Positions 12,846 to 23,049 of a stretch of DNA of 64,000 nucleotides are shown here, in pieces. Every line of letters starts with the position of its first letter. Within the stretch, counting starts at the first letter, position 1. Source of the DNA: Symsagittifera roscoffensis (lineage: Eukaryota; Xenacoelomorpha; Acoela; Convolutidae). The notes beneath the pieces were generated by a model that was not told the origin of the DNA, did no database searches, and saw nothing but the letters and a program-made list of their open reading frames with translations. The stretch covers positions 29,965,390 through 30,029,389 of the forward strand of contig NC_087070.1 in the NCBI RefSeq assembly GCF_963678635.1, in the 5' to 3' direction. Both the position numbers and the translations under genes were made by a program.

Positions 12846-13349
12846 TTGTCTTTAAATCCAATGAAAACTTCTTCAACAAAATTTCATGTGTTTCCTGAGA
12901 AAAATTAGAACCCAAGTACAATTTTTAAAAAATCATCTTTTTAATTTTATAAACTATTTCCACCGAAAATTGTTGATCGGGATATTTGATTATAGGCAAC
13001 ATAAAATATTTAATAGTGACTTAAAACAATCCACCGTACCTTGCTCCAAAACAAGACGTCAACTTCTATGTTGAGCTATTTTAAACATTTAAATGAGAAA
13101 ATAAAAAAAAAAATTTCTCCTTCTTATCATATCAAAACTTTTACATTTGGAAAAATCAAGCTTTGCCAGAAAGTATCTTATCATTGGTTTCAATGGTATT
13201 TTGCTTCAAAACACTTTTTTTTCTCCATTTTTTCTTAGTTTCTTTTTTCATTTTTGATTAAAAAATAACATAGCAGGTTTTAATTTAAAGAAACAGAATT
13301 AACTTTTAAGAAAAATTAACCCAAAGTTTGAACTAATCAAAAAAATAAG

Positions 13350-13726
13350 GAAAAAATAATTTGAGTGTTTCTAATTTGCAGTTTGCGTTTTTTCGGCCTA
13401 TAGCAAGCATTATTTGGTGGGTTCTCGGGTTTTTGTTTTGGTGCATTGGGATTCTGACTACTGAAAGAAAAAGACTGCTGCTGCTGCTGAGTTTTTCAAA
13501 AGATACCCAATTTGTTGGGTTTTTGGGGTCTACTGGTCCTCGAGTTTTTTCGTTGAGTCCGGGTTACTTCAAAGGATTCACCACTATGACAGTAGCTTTT
13601 TTGCTCTGCGTAGTCTCTAAAGTTCACCTCCTGGTTTTCGTAGAAGGGAGACTGAAAATTGTATTTCAACAGTTTCAACACGCGATCGTTATTGGCAAGT
13701 AGTGTCACGAAACTCAGTGAGCTCAT
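13350..13726 (-). pseudogene. relic paralogous to a Polinton cargo gene
   Basis: Minus-strand translation gives a stretch with FYENQEVNFRDYAEQ and, in another frame near 13400, NNACYRPKKRKLQIR. The gene at 37338-37982 has YENQEGCIRDYAE and NAACYAPKKRKLQFR in the same order and spacing class. This is therefore a decayed relative of that gene, broken by at least one frameshift. No other Polinton gene is seen around it, so it may be a lone fragment or a host relative. The function is unknown; the PKKRK motif looks like a nuclear localisation signal. Confidence 0.6.
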
Positions 13727-14270
13727 GCGAAGGATAGCAATCGGTCAGAAAATAAGAGATGGGTCAAAAGGATGGGTGTGAGATGGGTCAATAGGGCTTA
13801 GCAGAATTTGGGTCACATCAATTAGTTTTTTCTTCAACTTGTTTAACTCGCTGCGTCTTGAACTCCAGGTGATCATTTTTGTACACGCTGATTTTGAAGG
13901 GCAGAGAAAAAGTTATTAATTTTAGAGTGAGTTTCTATTTTTGATTAAGTTGATGGTAGTCTAAAGCTTAGAAAAAAACTGCAGGCTTCGATGATCTTCT
14001 TTTCGAAGAAGCCACATGGCGTTTTTGATATCTGTTTTTTTTTAAGAAACGGTTAAAACTCAAAGTGTCAACAGGCATGCAACAAGCAGAGTAAATTAGT
14101 TAAAATACATGACATCATAAGGACATGCCAACCAGAAATGACACGTGTAACTCAGACTCGTGATATTATAACAGGAAAATTGAAGAAATGTCTCTACTGA
14201 AATTTAGATCTAGGAAAAATACAAATCAGCCGACTCATGCTATTCGCTAGCCGACTCCCCGAGTCGAGAT
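13727..14270. other. no gene seen
   Basis: Nothing recognisable beyond AT-rich sequence. Confidence 0.35.
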
Positions 14271-14274
14271 TTTT

Positions 14275-14472
14275 CACCTAATTTGAAGCAAGATTTGAGC
14301 GGTTTGAGCGGTTTTTTTAGACAATTACGCTCAAAATCTTGCTTCAAAACGAGCGGTTTGAGCGGTTTTTGAACGGTTTATCTAAAAAAAAACACTCAAA
14401 AACCGCGCAAGATTTGAACGGTTTCGAGCGGTTTATCTAAAAAAACCGCTCAAAAACCGCGCAAGATTTAAT
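14275..14472. repeat. GAGCGGTTTTT repeat array, left
   Basis: The motif GAGCGGTTT and its complement AACCGCTC occur many times in both orientations, mixed with CAAGATTTGAGCGG. The array can fold on itself repeatedly. It stops just before the tRNA gene; a second array of the same words lies at 15030-15245. Confidence 0.8.
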
Positions 14473-14482
14473 AATAAAATGT

Positions 14483-14555
14483 CGACGACAGAGGGATTCG
14501 AACCCCCAATCTTCTGATTCGAAGTCAGACGCCTTATCCGTTAGGCCATGCTGCC
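14483..14555 (-). tRNA. tRNA-Arg, anticodon TCG
   Basis: The minus strand folds as a 73-nt tRNA. The acceptor arm GGCAGCA pairs with TGTCGTC with one A-C mismatch and G-T wobbles. The D-arm segment is TGGCCTAACGGATAAGGC. The anticodon stem CTGAC/ATCAG closes a loop with TCG in the centre, and the T-arm is GGGGGTTCGAATCCCTC. A-box and B-box (GGTTCGAATCC) are intact. The TCG anticodon reads CGA arginine codons. No intron and no encoded CCA, as expected for a nuclear gene. The acceptor mismatch leaves some chance that it is a decayed copy. Confidence 0.88.
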
Positions 14556-14879
14556 CTGAAAGAGTTGACTAACATCTGAAATATAGACTAACATTCTGAG
14601 GCGCAAAACATTTGATAGTAATAGATTACTGTTGTAAGCATTTCGCGATTTGGTCTAGATTTAATCGTGCACCTTTTTCAAACTTGCATCGTTGCTATGA
14701 ACTTGCAGCATTGACAGGTCCAGAGTTCCATTCCCGGACGGAGAAAAATATTTTTGAAGGGCTTGCTTTAGCAATTTATCTCAGTTAGCTGAAAATAATT
14801 GAGTTCGAATAAGCGAAACAACAAATGAACTAATGTGCAGTGAAGTGAACCAGTAATGACTGTTGATATTAACATAGAT

Positions 14880-15012
14880 AGATGTACGTTGAGGGGGGGG
14901 GTACGTTGAGGGGGGTACGTTGGGGGGGTACGTTGGTGGGGGGGTTTGTTGGATGTTGGATACGTTGAGGGGGTACGTTGGGGGGGGGGGGGGTAAGTTG
15001 GGGCGGGGGGAG
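14880..15012 (+). repeat. G-rich imperfect tandem repeat
   Basis: Units of roughly GTACGTTGAGGGGG are repeated about eight times with variable G-runs of 4 to 14. The plus strand has many runs of four or more G and could form G-quadruplexes. Confidence 0.85.
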
Positions 15013-15016
15013 TCTG

Positions 15017-15255
15017 GGACCTCGACCCGGGAAGACCGCTCAAAAACCGCTCAAATCTTGCTTGAAAAAACGTTCAAAAATCACCGCAAGAAATGAGCGG
15101 TTTTTGAGCGGTTTTTTAAGCAAGATTTGAGCGGTTTTTCCAAAAAAAACCACCCAAACCGCCCAAACCGCTCAAACCGCTCAAATCCTGCTGGAAAACC
15201 GCTCAAACCGCTCAAATCTTGAGCGGTTTTTGAGCGGGATCTCGACCCGGGTAGA
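15017..15255. repeat. GAGCGGTTTTT repeat array, right, between direct repeats
   Basis: The array uses the same words as 14275-14472 (AACCGCTCAAA, GAGCGGTTTTTGAGCGG). It is framed by near-identical direct repeats around CTCGACCCGGG (15021-15031 and 15241-15251). The frame suggests that it moved or duplicated as a unit. Confidence 0.7.
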
Positions 15256-15499
15256 AATCTCAAAGTGATTTCTACAGTACCGGTACGTACATGACTCGCA
15301 AACTGATCCCAAGGTAGTTGTTCACGATGCCGATAGATCTAAGAGGGTAAGAAGAAGTTTCAGTGCAAACCGGTGAACAAAATCCGGTGAGGCCAGCGTA
15401 TGTACGTACTATAGGGTTATATTATTGTATGCTTGCTTATATTATGTAACGTCCCATGACCGTAAAGATCAACTTTATAGTGATATTTGAGTGGCCCTA

Positions 15500-16330
15500 C
15501 AGCCAGTGGCTGGCGTAACCGTATTGAGTTACAGTTGATTCTGTTACGTTATGCATCTCTACTGAAGTCTATGAAATACTGCTCAGGCATACTTGCACAT
15601 GGCGCAGTCAAATACGGAAACGGCTTACTGCAGTTTGAACGTCTTCTGGGCCGGCCCATCACAGGAACCGTCGGTCTCGTGGGAGGAATGGAGTCAAAGC
15701 TTCCAACTGATAAGCATCGCAATTGAAGAGATTGATATCGATGATTTGTTACGAAATAATTGATTGCCCAAAAAACATTATCCGACACTAGAAGAGGCGC
15801 GGGGAGACGCGGAAAAACGGTTGAAATCAAAATTGTTTCTGTGCTTGGGGAAACAGGGACAGAGATATTTCGGTTAGAAACATCCGTTTGGTTAAACTGT
15901 CGGTATGAACTGCATCGAATTGTGAAAACTTTCGACTGATACGTTTCAGAAAAAACCAAATCTTACAAACAAAAGATTCATATTCTGTGGTCGGAAACAA
16001 CTTGATAACGAGGGTATGGAGCAGTTCATTGGGGATTCACCCGCAGCTGTGATTTCGGGGATTGAGAAGCATCAACTTTTCGTGACGTTTTCATATTTGA
16101 TATGAAAAATGAAGATGTCAAGAAACAGTTATCTACGGAAACAATGAGCCCGTGGGAGGCACTTACTTTTGCCGTTGTTCGAGAGGGAGGCAAACTCAAG
16201 TACAAGAGGGTCAGAGGAGGAATACCAAGATTCGGGACAAACAAATTTAACGGTAATCGCTCAAACAATCTAGGGCCAAGTAACGCAGGCTAAGGGGGAA
16301 GTTATGTCAAACGCAAACCAGTCATCGGGG
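15500..16330 (+). pseudogene. gag of the Gypsy relic, N-terminal part
   Basis: Fragments in different frames match the better-preserved frame at 21913-22191 (shared GDAEKRLK and an acidic EEIDIEDLLxxN segment). The part near 16102-16290 is basic and Asn/Gly-rich, as often seen before a Gag zinc knuckle. There are many lesions. Confidence 0.6.
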
Positions 16331-16419
16331 TTTATAATGAAGTGCTAGACAAGCGCCACAATTGAGGAATTATGTTATAACTTAATCATAGGGATTATTG
16401 CACGGTAAAGAACATCTTC

Positions 16420-16461
16420 TGCCATAATTGCAGTTGTCGAGGGCATTTCGCGAGGTATTGC
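16420..16461 (+). other. CCHC zinc knuckle of the Gypsy relic
   Basis: The plus strand reads CHNCSCRGHFARYC, a perfect C-x2-C-x4-H-x4-C knuckle. It marks the end of gag. About 120 bp downstream (near 16590) a DTGA-like triplet context suggests the retropepsin active site. Confidence 0.75.
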
Positions 16462-17039
16462 AAGAGATGGTCGAATAATCAAGTTGATGGGTCATATGAA
16501 TTTACGTCATTCGAGACAAATGTTATTACCAAGTTAGAAGAACAGGACGACGAATAAAATGGTGTTTTTCTTTTCAAGACCATTTCGGACACGGGGGCAC
16601 GGAGAATATGAAATTGATTCATATCGTTTTGGACCAAAGCCCTTGGCGCACATACTTCCAGTTCGATTGTGCCAGTCCAGTATTGTTTATCTCACAGACG
16701 AAACTACATGAGCTGAAAATTTGGGATCGAGTTCTTGTTGTTAAATGGGTGCCGTAAGAGATAAAGAATATATTCTATAGTGCGATAGATTGCGTAATTT
16801 GAATTTTTGGGGGAATCTTTGTGGACATCGAATCGGAAAATTTGGTGGCTAAGAAAGCCGAAATTTATATCATGTAGGGAGGCCAAATAGATATCATCGG
16901 GAAAAATATTCAGCCTGCCCTAAGCATTCAAGTTCGGCAAAATAAAGTCCGCCCACCTCAGGTTAAAGGGAAAAGAATGCCAATACATCATTTGTTAAAA
17001 GTGGCAGAAAACATCCAGGGGTTACTTCGAGATGAGCAT

Positions 17040-17600
17040 TTTGTAAAAGTAGGCAAGTAAACGAAGATTGTTTTTGACCTACTAACGGTTTTGACGCAAA
17101 ATCAGATGGTTCGGTCAGATTGGCTTTGTAATCCCTGTTAAATTATTAGCAGATATACTGCATTCAGTACCAGATGCCGACCATGAACGAACTTGTTGAT
17201 AAAATAGCATTATCCATCAGTGGTAAGACTTTAGACCCATTATGTTTCTCTAATATAGACACAAGATATGCGTAGTCGCAAATGGCATTGAGTAAAAAAC
17301 CGGTCGGCAAGGCAGTTTCAGTATAGTTGAGGTGATATCACGGGCCCGTACAGATTCAAGGCCAGATTCTACGTCTTAGGCGATGTGCCGAATGAATTCC
17401 AAAGAGTAATAGTTTCTATGGTGGGGAATTTGCCGGGGGTTGATGTGTATTTGGATGATACTAGAGCAACTAGAGGGTCGGCGGTGCGCACTTGGCGGGA
17501 GGTGAAGAAAATGATGCAGGTTTTGAATGACAATAATGCGGTGGTAAAGTGGAGTAAATGCACAGTAAATGCACATCGAATGGTTGAGTTTTAGAAGGTC
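17040..17600 (+). pseudogene. reverse transcriptase fragment of the Gypsy relic
   Basis: The frame at 17385-17594 contains VPNEFQRVIVSMVGNLPG followed by VYLDDTRAT, the palm YxDD box with the two catalytic aspartates, then the usual KCTVNAHRMVEF stretch of Gypsy polymerases. Upstream palm and finger motifs are scattered among stops between 17040 and 17380. Reverse transcriptase copies the element RNA into DNA; this copy is not functional. Confidence 0.78.
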
Positions 17601-17835
17601 GACTACCGTTACTGTAGCAATGGACCGAAATTTGGAATGGGAACTAAAAATGAAAATACCTGAGAACATTTCGAACATTAGGTCGTTGAATGGTTCAATG
17701 AATCAATTCATAAAGTTCATCCCGAACATGGCAGCTACAACCAATTAGACTGGGAAAACATACCAGTTTTGAATGGGGGGAAAATGAGGAAGTGGGAATT
17801 TGTACAAAATCATCACTTTGATTAGCGGAAAGGAA

Positions 17836-18115
17836 CACTAGTCAAATGTGATGCATCAAAGAAAGTCCTAGTGGCTGTCCTGGAACAATACCATCCTGAC
17901 GAATGGAAGCCTTTTTCGTACGCATCTTGGTTTTTAAAAGAAGCGCAGCTCAATTATAGTCTCAATGAGCTGGAACTGTTAGTGATTGTATGGGCACTGA
18001 CTCGATACCAAAATTACTTGTTTGGGGCACCGCTCAAAGTAATCACTGATCATAAAGCGCTAGCGTCTATCGGAAGAGAAATACTCTAAAACAACTCAAA
18101 CAAGACTAATCCGAT
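17836..18115 (+). pseudogene. RNase H domain fragment of the Gypsy relic
   Basis: The frame reads CDASKKVLVAVL, then LNELELLVIVWALTRYQNYLFG, then ITDHKALASI. These carry the D, E and D of the retroelement RNase H active site in the usual order. Stops follow directly. In the live element this domain would degrade the RNA of the RNA-DNA hybrid. Confidence 0.82.
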
Positions 18116-18599
18116 GTGTTGACTGTTTACTTCCGCTCGATGATGAAATAGAACATGTCCCGGGTAAAAATATGGGATTGGTCGACTATAATTTTCGCCA
18201 TCCTGTAGGGCAGGCCGCAATTGTTTCAGATCTGGATAATACATTTTCCGTTGTACAATTTAATGCAATTAATTTGCACTGGCAGCAAAGGAATGCGGCA
18301 AAACTAGTTTACTGGCAAATTACTCTATGTACAAAACAAAATCTGAAGGTACTCGTGTCACCTAATCAGAGTTTGTATTAACAACCACTACTGAACAGAA
18401 ATTACGATTAATTGCCAATTGATGAATCCGTTGGAGATGGCAGATAATTCAAAGCTTACAAACATTGACAACCCGGGGTGGGACACCAGGAAAACCCTTT
18501 CAATAACTATTCATGGCACAAACTCTTTGCGACAGCCCACGGCTGACTCTAAGCTCTAAGGTTATTCCGGTGGAAATGTTTCCATCAAGCTTGTTCGAT

Positions 18600-19270
18600 T
18601 GCCGGAGTTCTTTGATTCGGAGTTCATTTCCACTTTGACTGAAGCAGACGAGATTCAAAAAAGCGTTATCGATACCCTTGTAGAGAAAAACAATACCGCA
18701 GTCCGGAATTTTGGCACTTACTTTGGCCATTTTGCCACCCATTTCCATACCACTAATGGGATCTTGTTCATGGAGGTTCAAATGGTGTTTCCACCGCAGT
18801 TAAGAGCCCCTATTGTTTGCACCAAACATCGAGGCCACGCGGGCCTCTTCAAGATGCGGGATGTCGCAAATAGTTACATCTGATGGACGCACATGAAATG
18901 TCAGAGTCAGCTAATTGCGGCGAATTGCAAAGAATGCATTGAAACCGGTAAGAACTAAAAATCTGTAATACCTAGTACCAAGATTGCATCTATGAACTTA
19001 ATGGAAGAGCCGAATCAAGAAATCGAAAAGAATTTTTTTTGCGGCCATAGCCATCCAACAGGAGTGCTAACAAAAACCTAGTGATTTGCGTTGATCGGCT
19101 TTTGAAGTTTCATGCGGTTCAAATAACAACGCGTACTACGGAGGCGGCAATAAAAGTCTTCCTGGAAAACTATATAACTCTTCACGCTATACCGCGGGTA
19201 AGTCAGACTGATGAAGGATAAGGATTTGGGGCTAATTCGATTCGTGAACTCTGCAGGCGACAAAAAATAT
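18600..19270 (+). pseudogene. integrase N-terminus and decayed core of the Gypsy relic
   Basis: Near 18815-18960 the plus strand encodes KHRGHAG and, after an in-frame stop, NCKECIETG, which together form the HHCC zinc-binding motif of retroviral-type integrase. Further on, short pieces with an alternating hydrophobic pattern (about 19085-19200) may be the catalytic core, but I cannot point to an intact D,D,E set. Confidence 0.6.
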
Positions 19271-19439
19271 ACATTCATTTTTTTTGCCGGTAGGAATGCA
19301 TCGGGTCACAGGTCTTGTCAAACGGTGTGTACGGATTTTTCAGAAATTATTCCTTGCGTTAAATGAAATCTGATACAATTAAAGAACTACAAAAACCAAT
19401 CAGCATCAATCAGCACCAATCAGCAAAAAACCAATGTAC

Positions 19440-19636
19440 AGAAAACTGCACATTGTTCCATCTCAAGTTTTTGGACGAAGAGGAACGTGTGATTGAATGC
19501 CAAATCGTATTTGTTTTGCGACCAAAATGTACACCCTTTGAGGTATATTTTGGTTGCAAAACAAATACGATTTGGCATTCAACCACACGTTCTGCTTCGT
19601 CCAAAAATTTGAGATGGAACATTGTGCTGTTTTCTC
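19440..19636. repeat. near-perfect palindrome, ~95 bp arms
   Basis: The left arm (from AGAAAACTGCAC at 19440) and the right arm (ending GTGCTGTTTTCT at 19636) are reverse complements over nearly their whole length, with a spacer of only a few bases around 19538. Mismatches are few. Because of this both strands encode almost the same peptide. It lies inside the Gypsy relic after the integrase region. It may be a fold-back MITE or a snap-back duplication. I see no clear target duplication. Confidence 0.88.
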
Positions 19637-19899
19637 TAGATAGGAAAAAGAGGATGTTTCCAGCGAAAGTAAAGCTGGACTAGGAACAGACGGATGACGA
19701 GACAAGCATGAGAACAATTGATCGCATCGACCATCCGCTAGTTTTGGGATGACGAATCCGAAGCCTTCTGAGAAAATAACAAGAGCTCTTGTGCTAAAAG
19801 CCCCAAAAAAAACTGGGTAGTAATTATTCGACAAACAAGGATCGCTTGAAATCCGAGTTTTTTTGAACCACTGAATCAACGGTATTTCGAAGATGAATC

Positions 19900-21640
19900 A
19901 TAAAATTACCTTGTTTTGCGGGAAAAATTTGCATAAATCTGATATCTCAATAAGATTAGACCGAAAGGATTAAGTGTGTCGAAGGCAGAGTCAAATAAGG
20001 GCCCAACGACGTAAGGCGTAAGGCAGAATTGTTTGATCCGGAAAAATGCTCCGCTTCCAGCATCAGAGGAATTAGGCGGGCAAAACCCCTAAGACCAAAC
20101 AGAAGATGCCAGCGGAACCGCAGATAAATCGATAACGATAGATGGCTCGTCGGAGGGACTCATTTCTACTGAGAGCCCGGTCGGGAATTTCAGACGTGCA
20201 GATTGTACGAACGCCACTGCTATTGAAGTGGGCGGCAGATAATAGTCACCCCGACGAGACGAAGAACGAGGTTCAGACGTTGCTGCTGGAAAACAGGTCG
20301 TGTAAACAGCGATTGTTCCATAGTCAAGTTACCAGGATGGAAGCACACTCAGGATGGAGATAATAGTTTTCCTGCTTGTCCTATAGATTTGTCTTCAAGC
20401 GAAGAGGGCGGAGACGATACTGAGGAGAAGAAGAACAACGATTCGCAGGAAACGGATGCCACACTCCACTGAGGGTGAGTTGTCATCACCGATGGCCACG
20501 GCACTGGAAATTAAAGATGAAGGAAAGGGAACACCACCACAGATGAGTCTGCGATCATCCCAGGAGACTGAGATCACGATGGCTACGACAGTTACGCGCC
20601 ATAATACAAGGCCACTGAGGGAGAGTCAACAAAGTTTTTGGCGGACAGACTATTTACAAAAGCGAATACTGGCGGACCGACTAATGTGAAGGTTGTGGGT
20701 ACGACTAAGAATACAGCAGACGAAGAAAACGGAAAGAAACCGAAGGCCTCCTCAAGCGTTATGTCGAGACCGCGAACAGCCCCATAGGAGGAGGAGGAGG
20801 TAAAATTAACGTTACGAGCGGTGCGGGGGACAAGGCCAAGAAGCTCGTCACTCAGACTTCTCCAAAGAAGATCCCTAAAGTCTAAAACGACGAAGTGCAG
20901 AGGACACTTATTTTGACCGCCAGATGTGCCGTTGTTAATCAAGGCAGGATTGTAATGAGGATGACGTGACAGGTCTCGACAAAAACATATACGGACACTT
21001 TGTTGACGTGTTGGCCAAGTTGCGCCGAATCATTAAACATACGTCCGGAGTTCCATGAGTCACAGATTCGGCGGGAAACGTCACATACGGCTTTCGTCTG
21101 CCTTCAGTATACTAAGGACTGGAAGCTCATAATATCCGCTATAGTCGAAGGAATCTCATGTTTGGCATAATATTTGACATCGCACAAGCCGAAGTTTATA
21201 GGACACATATTGCGATAGAACAGGCGGGTAGAGACTTATTACTACGCATTAGATGGGACGACAACAGTCCAACAATATTGACGGCTCGACGTGTTAAAAT
21301 TAGTAAACCCATCATAGCGGATGAGTGAGGAAAGCTGCCTCAATGGGTGGCCCAGCCGGAGGATAATGAAGCTCAGTAGTAAGAGCATATGCGATGTATG
21401 CCAGTGGAGGAGGAGCTAGTCGTTAGGAAGGAGAGATAGTTGAGGCAAGAATGCAAGGCACGGCTGATGTCATCAACGTGAGCGGCGATTCAAGCGGTCC
21501 CTTTGCGCAAGATCTGAACATTGCGAAGAATTGTCTGCAATTCGCATCAACGAAGATGACCATCGTTAAATTCTGGAAGAGCTTGAAAACATGTGACTTA
21601 GCGCAGAAAGGAAAGAGGAATGTGGTGTAGATGTGAGGGT
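19900..21640 (+). other. 3' part of the Gypsy relic, unassigned
   Basis: Higher GC than the surroundings, with short frames on both strands, none longer than 120 codons and none recognisable. Probably decayed element coding sequence. Confidence 0.4.
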
Positions 21641-22290
21641 ATATACGTACTATTTTGTTAACTTATACTATGCTTATAGCATATAACGTCCTATGACCGT
21701 CAAGGTCAACGTTATTGTGATCGTTAAGTGACCGTGCATCAAGTGACTGGCGTAACCCTATTGATTAAAGTTGATTCTTTTACGTTTTGCAACTCTACTG
21801 AAGTTCATGAAATACTCCTCATGCATACTTGCACATGGCGCACTCAAATACGGATTTGGTCTACCGCGGGTTAGACGTCTTCTGGGCCGGCCAATCTTAG
21901 AGACCGCCAGTATTGTATGAGGAATGGAGTCAAAGCTTCCATTTGATAGTCATCGCAAAAGAAGAGATCGATATCGAGGATTTGTTGCAAGATAATGGAT
22001 TGGCTGAAAACCCATATCTGATACTGAAAGAACCGGCTGGGACGGAGGATCAGCAGACAGGAACAGATCGAGTTGCTTGCAATGCGATGGCTATATCAGC
22101 ATGGAGGGAGGAAGAAAACAGGCGGGCGGAGGAAGAGCGTAGATTATTCAAAGGATCGACCCGGGGAGACGCGGAAAAACGGTTGAAATAAAACTTGTTT
22201 TTGTCTTTGGAGAAACAGGGGCAGAGGTATTTCAATTAGAAACATCCATATCTTAAAATTGTGGGTGTGACTGTTCTAGACTAGATGAAA
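21640..22290 (+). repeat. second copy of LTR plus gag start of the Gypsy relic
   Basis: The sequence matches 15390-15950, with shared words such as TACTTGCACATGGCGCA and TCTTCTGGGCCGGCC. It contains an open frame (21913-22191, 92 codons) that is highly charged (EEENRRAEEERRLFKG) and predicted to be helical. This frame is the better-preserved version of the gag N-terminus. Confidence 0.75.
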
Positions 22291-23049
22291 GTGGTTTAAA
22301 ATAAATAAATATATAGACTAGGAGGTTATTTATGCTCAGTTTTAGTATCTAAAATTAAAGATCAGTGTTAGATCTTATCTTTTGCGTTAGATTGAATAAC
22401 AGCAACGATACTAGCATAGTAAATTAGCTAAACTAGCCTTGTTAACCAAATACTTGGAAAAACTGAAGCCTTATTCGGGAGAAAAACAAACCACGATTTA
22501 AGCGTGTCGAGTTTGAGAATTTAATGCTTTTAGCCATTTTTAGCTTCAACAAAAACCAACAGGACACAAACCAACAGAACAACAGAAAAGCTTTAAATAG
22601 CTTGAGCTGGGAAAACTAGCCTCAACTCTGAAACATTTTTGAAGTAAGGAACAGATTCAAATCTCCTATCTCACAGAAGCAAGATAAAAATGAATCAGTC
22701 TACTTTTATAAAAATCATTGGTCGCATATTAGAGATGATTTGGGCCGGGTATTCAAAAGCCAGGACCCCTCGGATCGCCTGGTCTAACTTGTGATAGTGC
22801 TACTCGGAAGTTCTCATGTGATCTCCGTATGCAGCAGTGGTAATGTGGCTTGAAATTAGAATGCTTTAGACCTTGTTGGGTAGGCTGAAGATACAGACCC
22901 CAGACCACCTGTACCACTAAAACCATTTAAAAAAATCGACACCCAGTTTTCAGAAGTCAGTTTATGGATCCCAATAGCCTCAGGGAGCCATATTTTTGGT
23001 AAATTTTTGTTATTGCCTTGATAAATTATTGGCCGGAATTCTTGGCCCA
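22291..23049. other. no gene seen
   Basis: Nothing I can support beyond AT-rich sequence. Confidence 0.35.

Larger units (their letters stand above)
15380..22290 (+). mobile_element. old Ty3/Gypsy-type LTR retrotransposon
   Basis: A direct repeat (about 15390-15950 and 21640-22260) brackets an interior with, in order on the plus strand, a gag zinc knuckle, a protease-like DTGA, a reverse transcriptase YLDD box, an RNase H block and an integrase HHCC finger. That order is Ty3/Gypsy. The direct repeats carry not only LTR-like sequence but also the start of gag, so the right copy may be the head of a second tandem element rather than a 3' LTR. Stops and frameshifts occur throughout, so the element is dead. 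Confidence 0.8.

Noticed and set aside
13361..13702. Plus-strand frame of 113 codons with hydrophobic stretches
   Set aside because: It is the antisense of the cargo-gene relic, whose minus-strand motifs match 37338-37982.
14880..15012. CRISPR-like or telomeric array
   Set aside because: The units are imperfect, with variable G-runs and no spacers; the motif is not a known telomere repeat. Best seen as a G-rich minisatellite.
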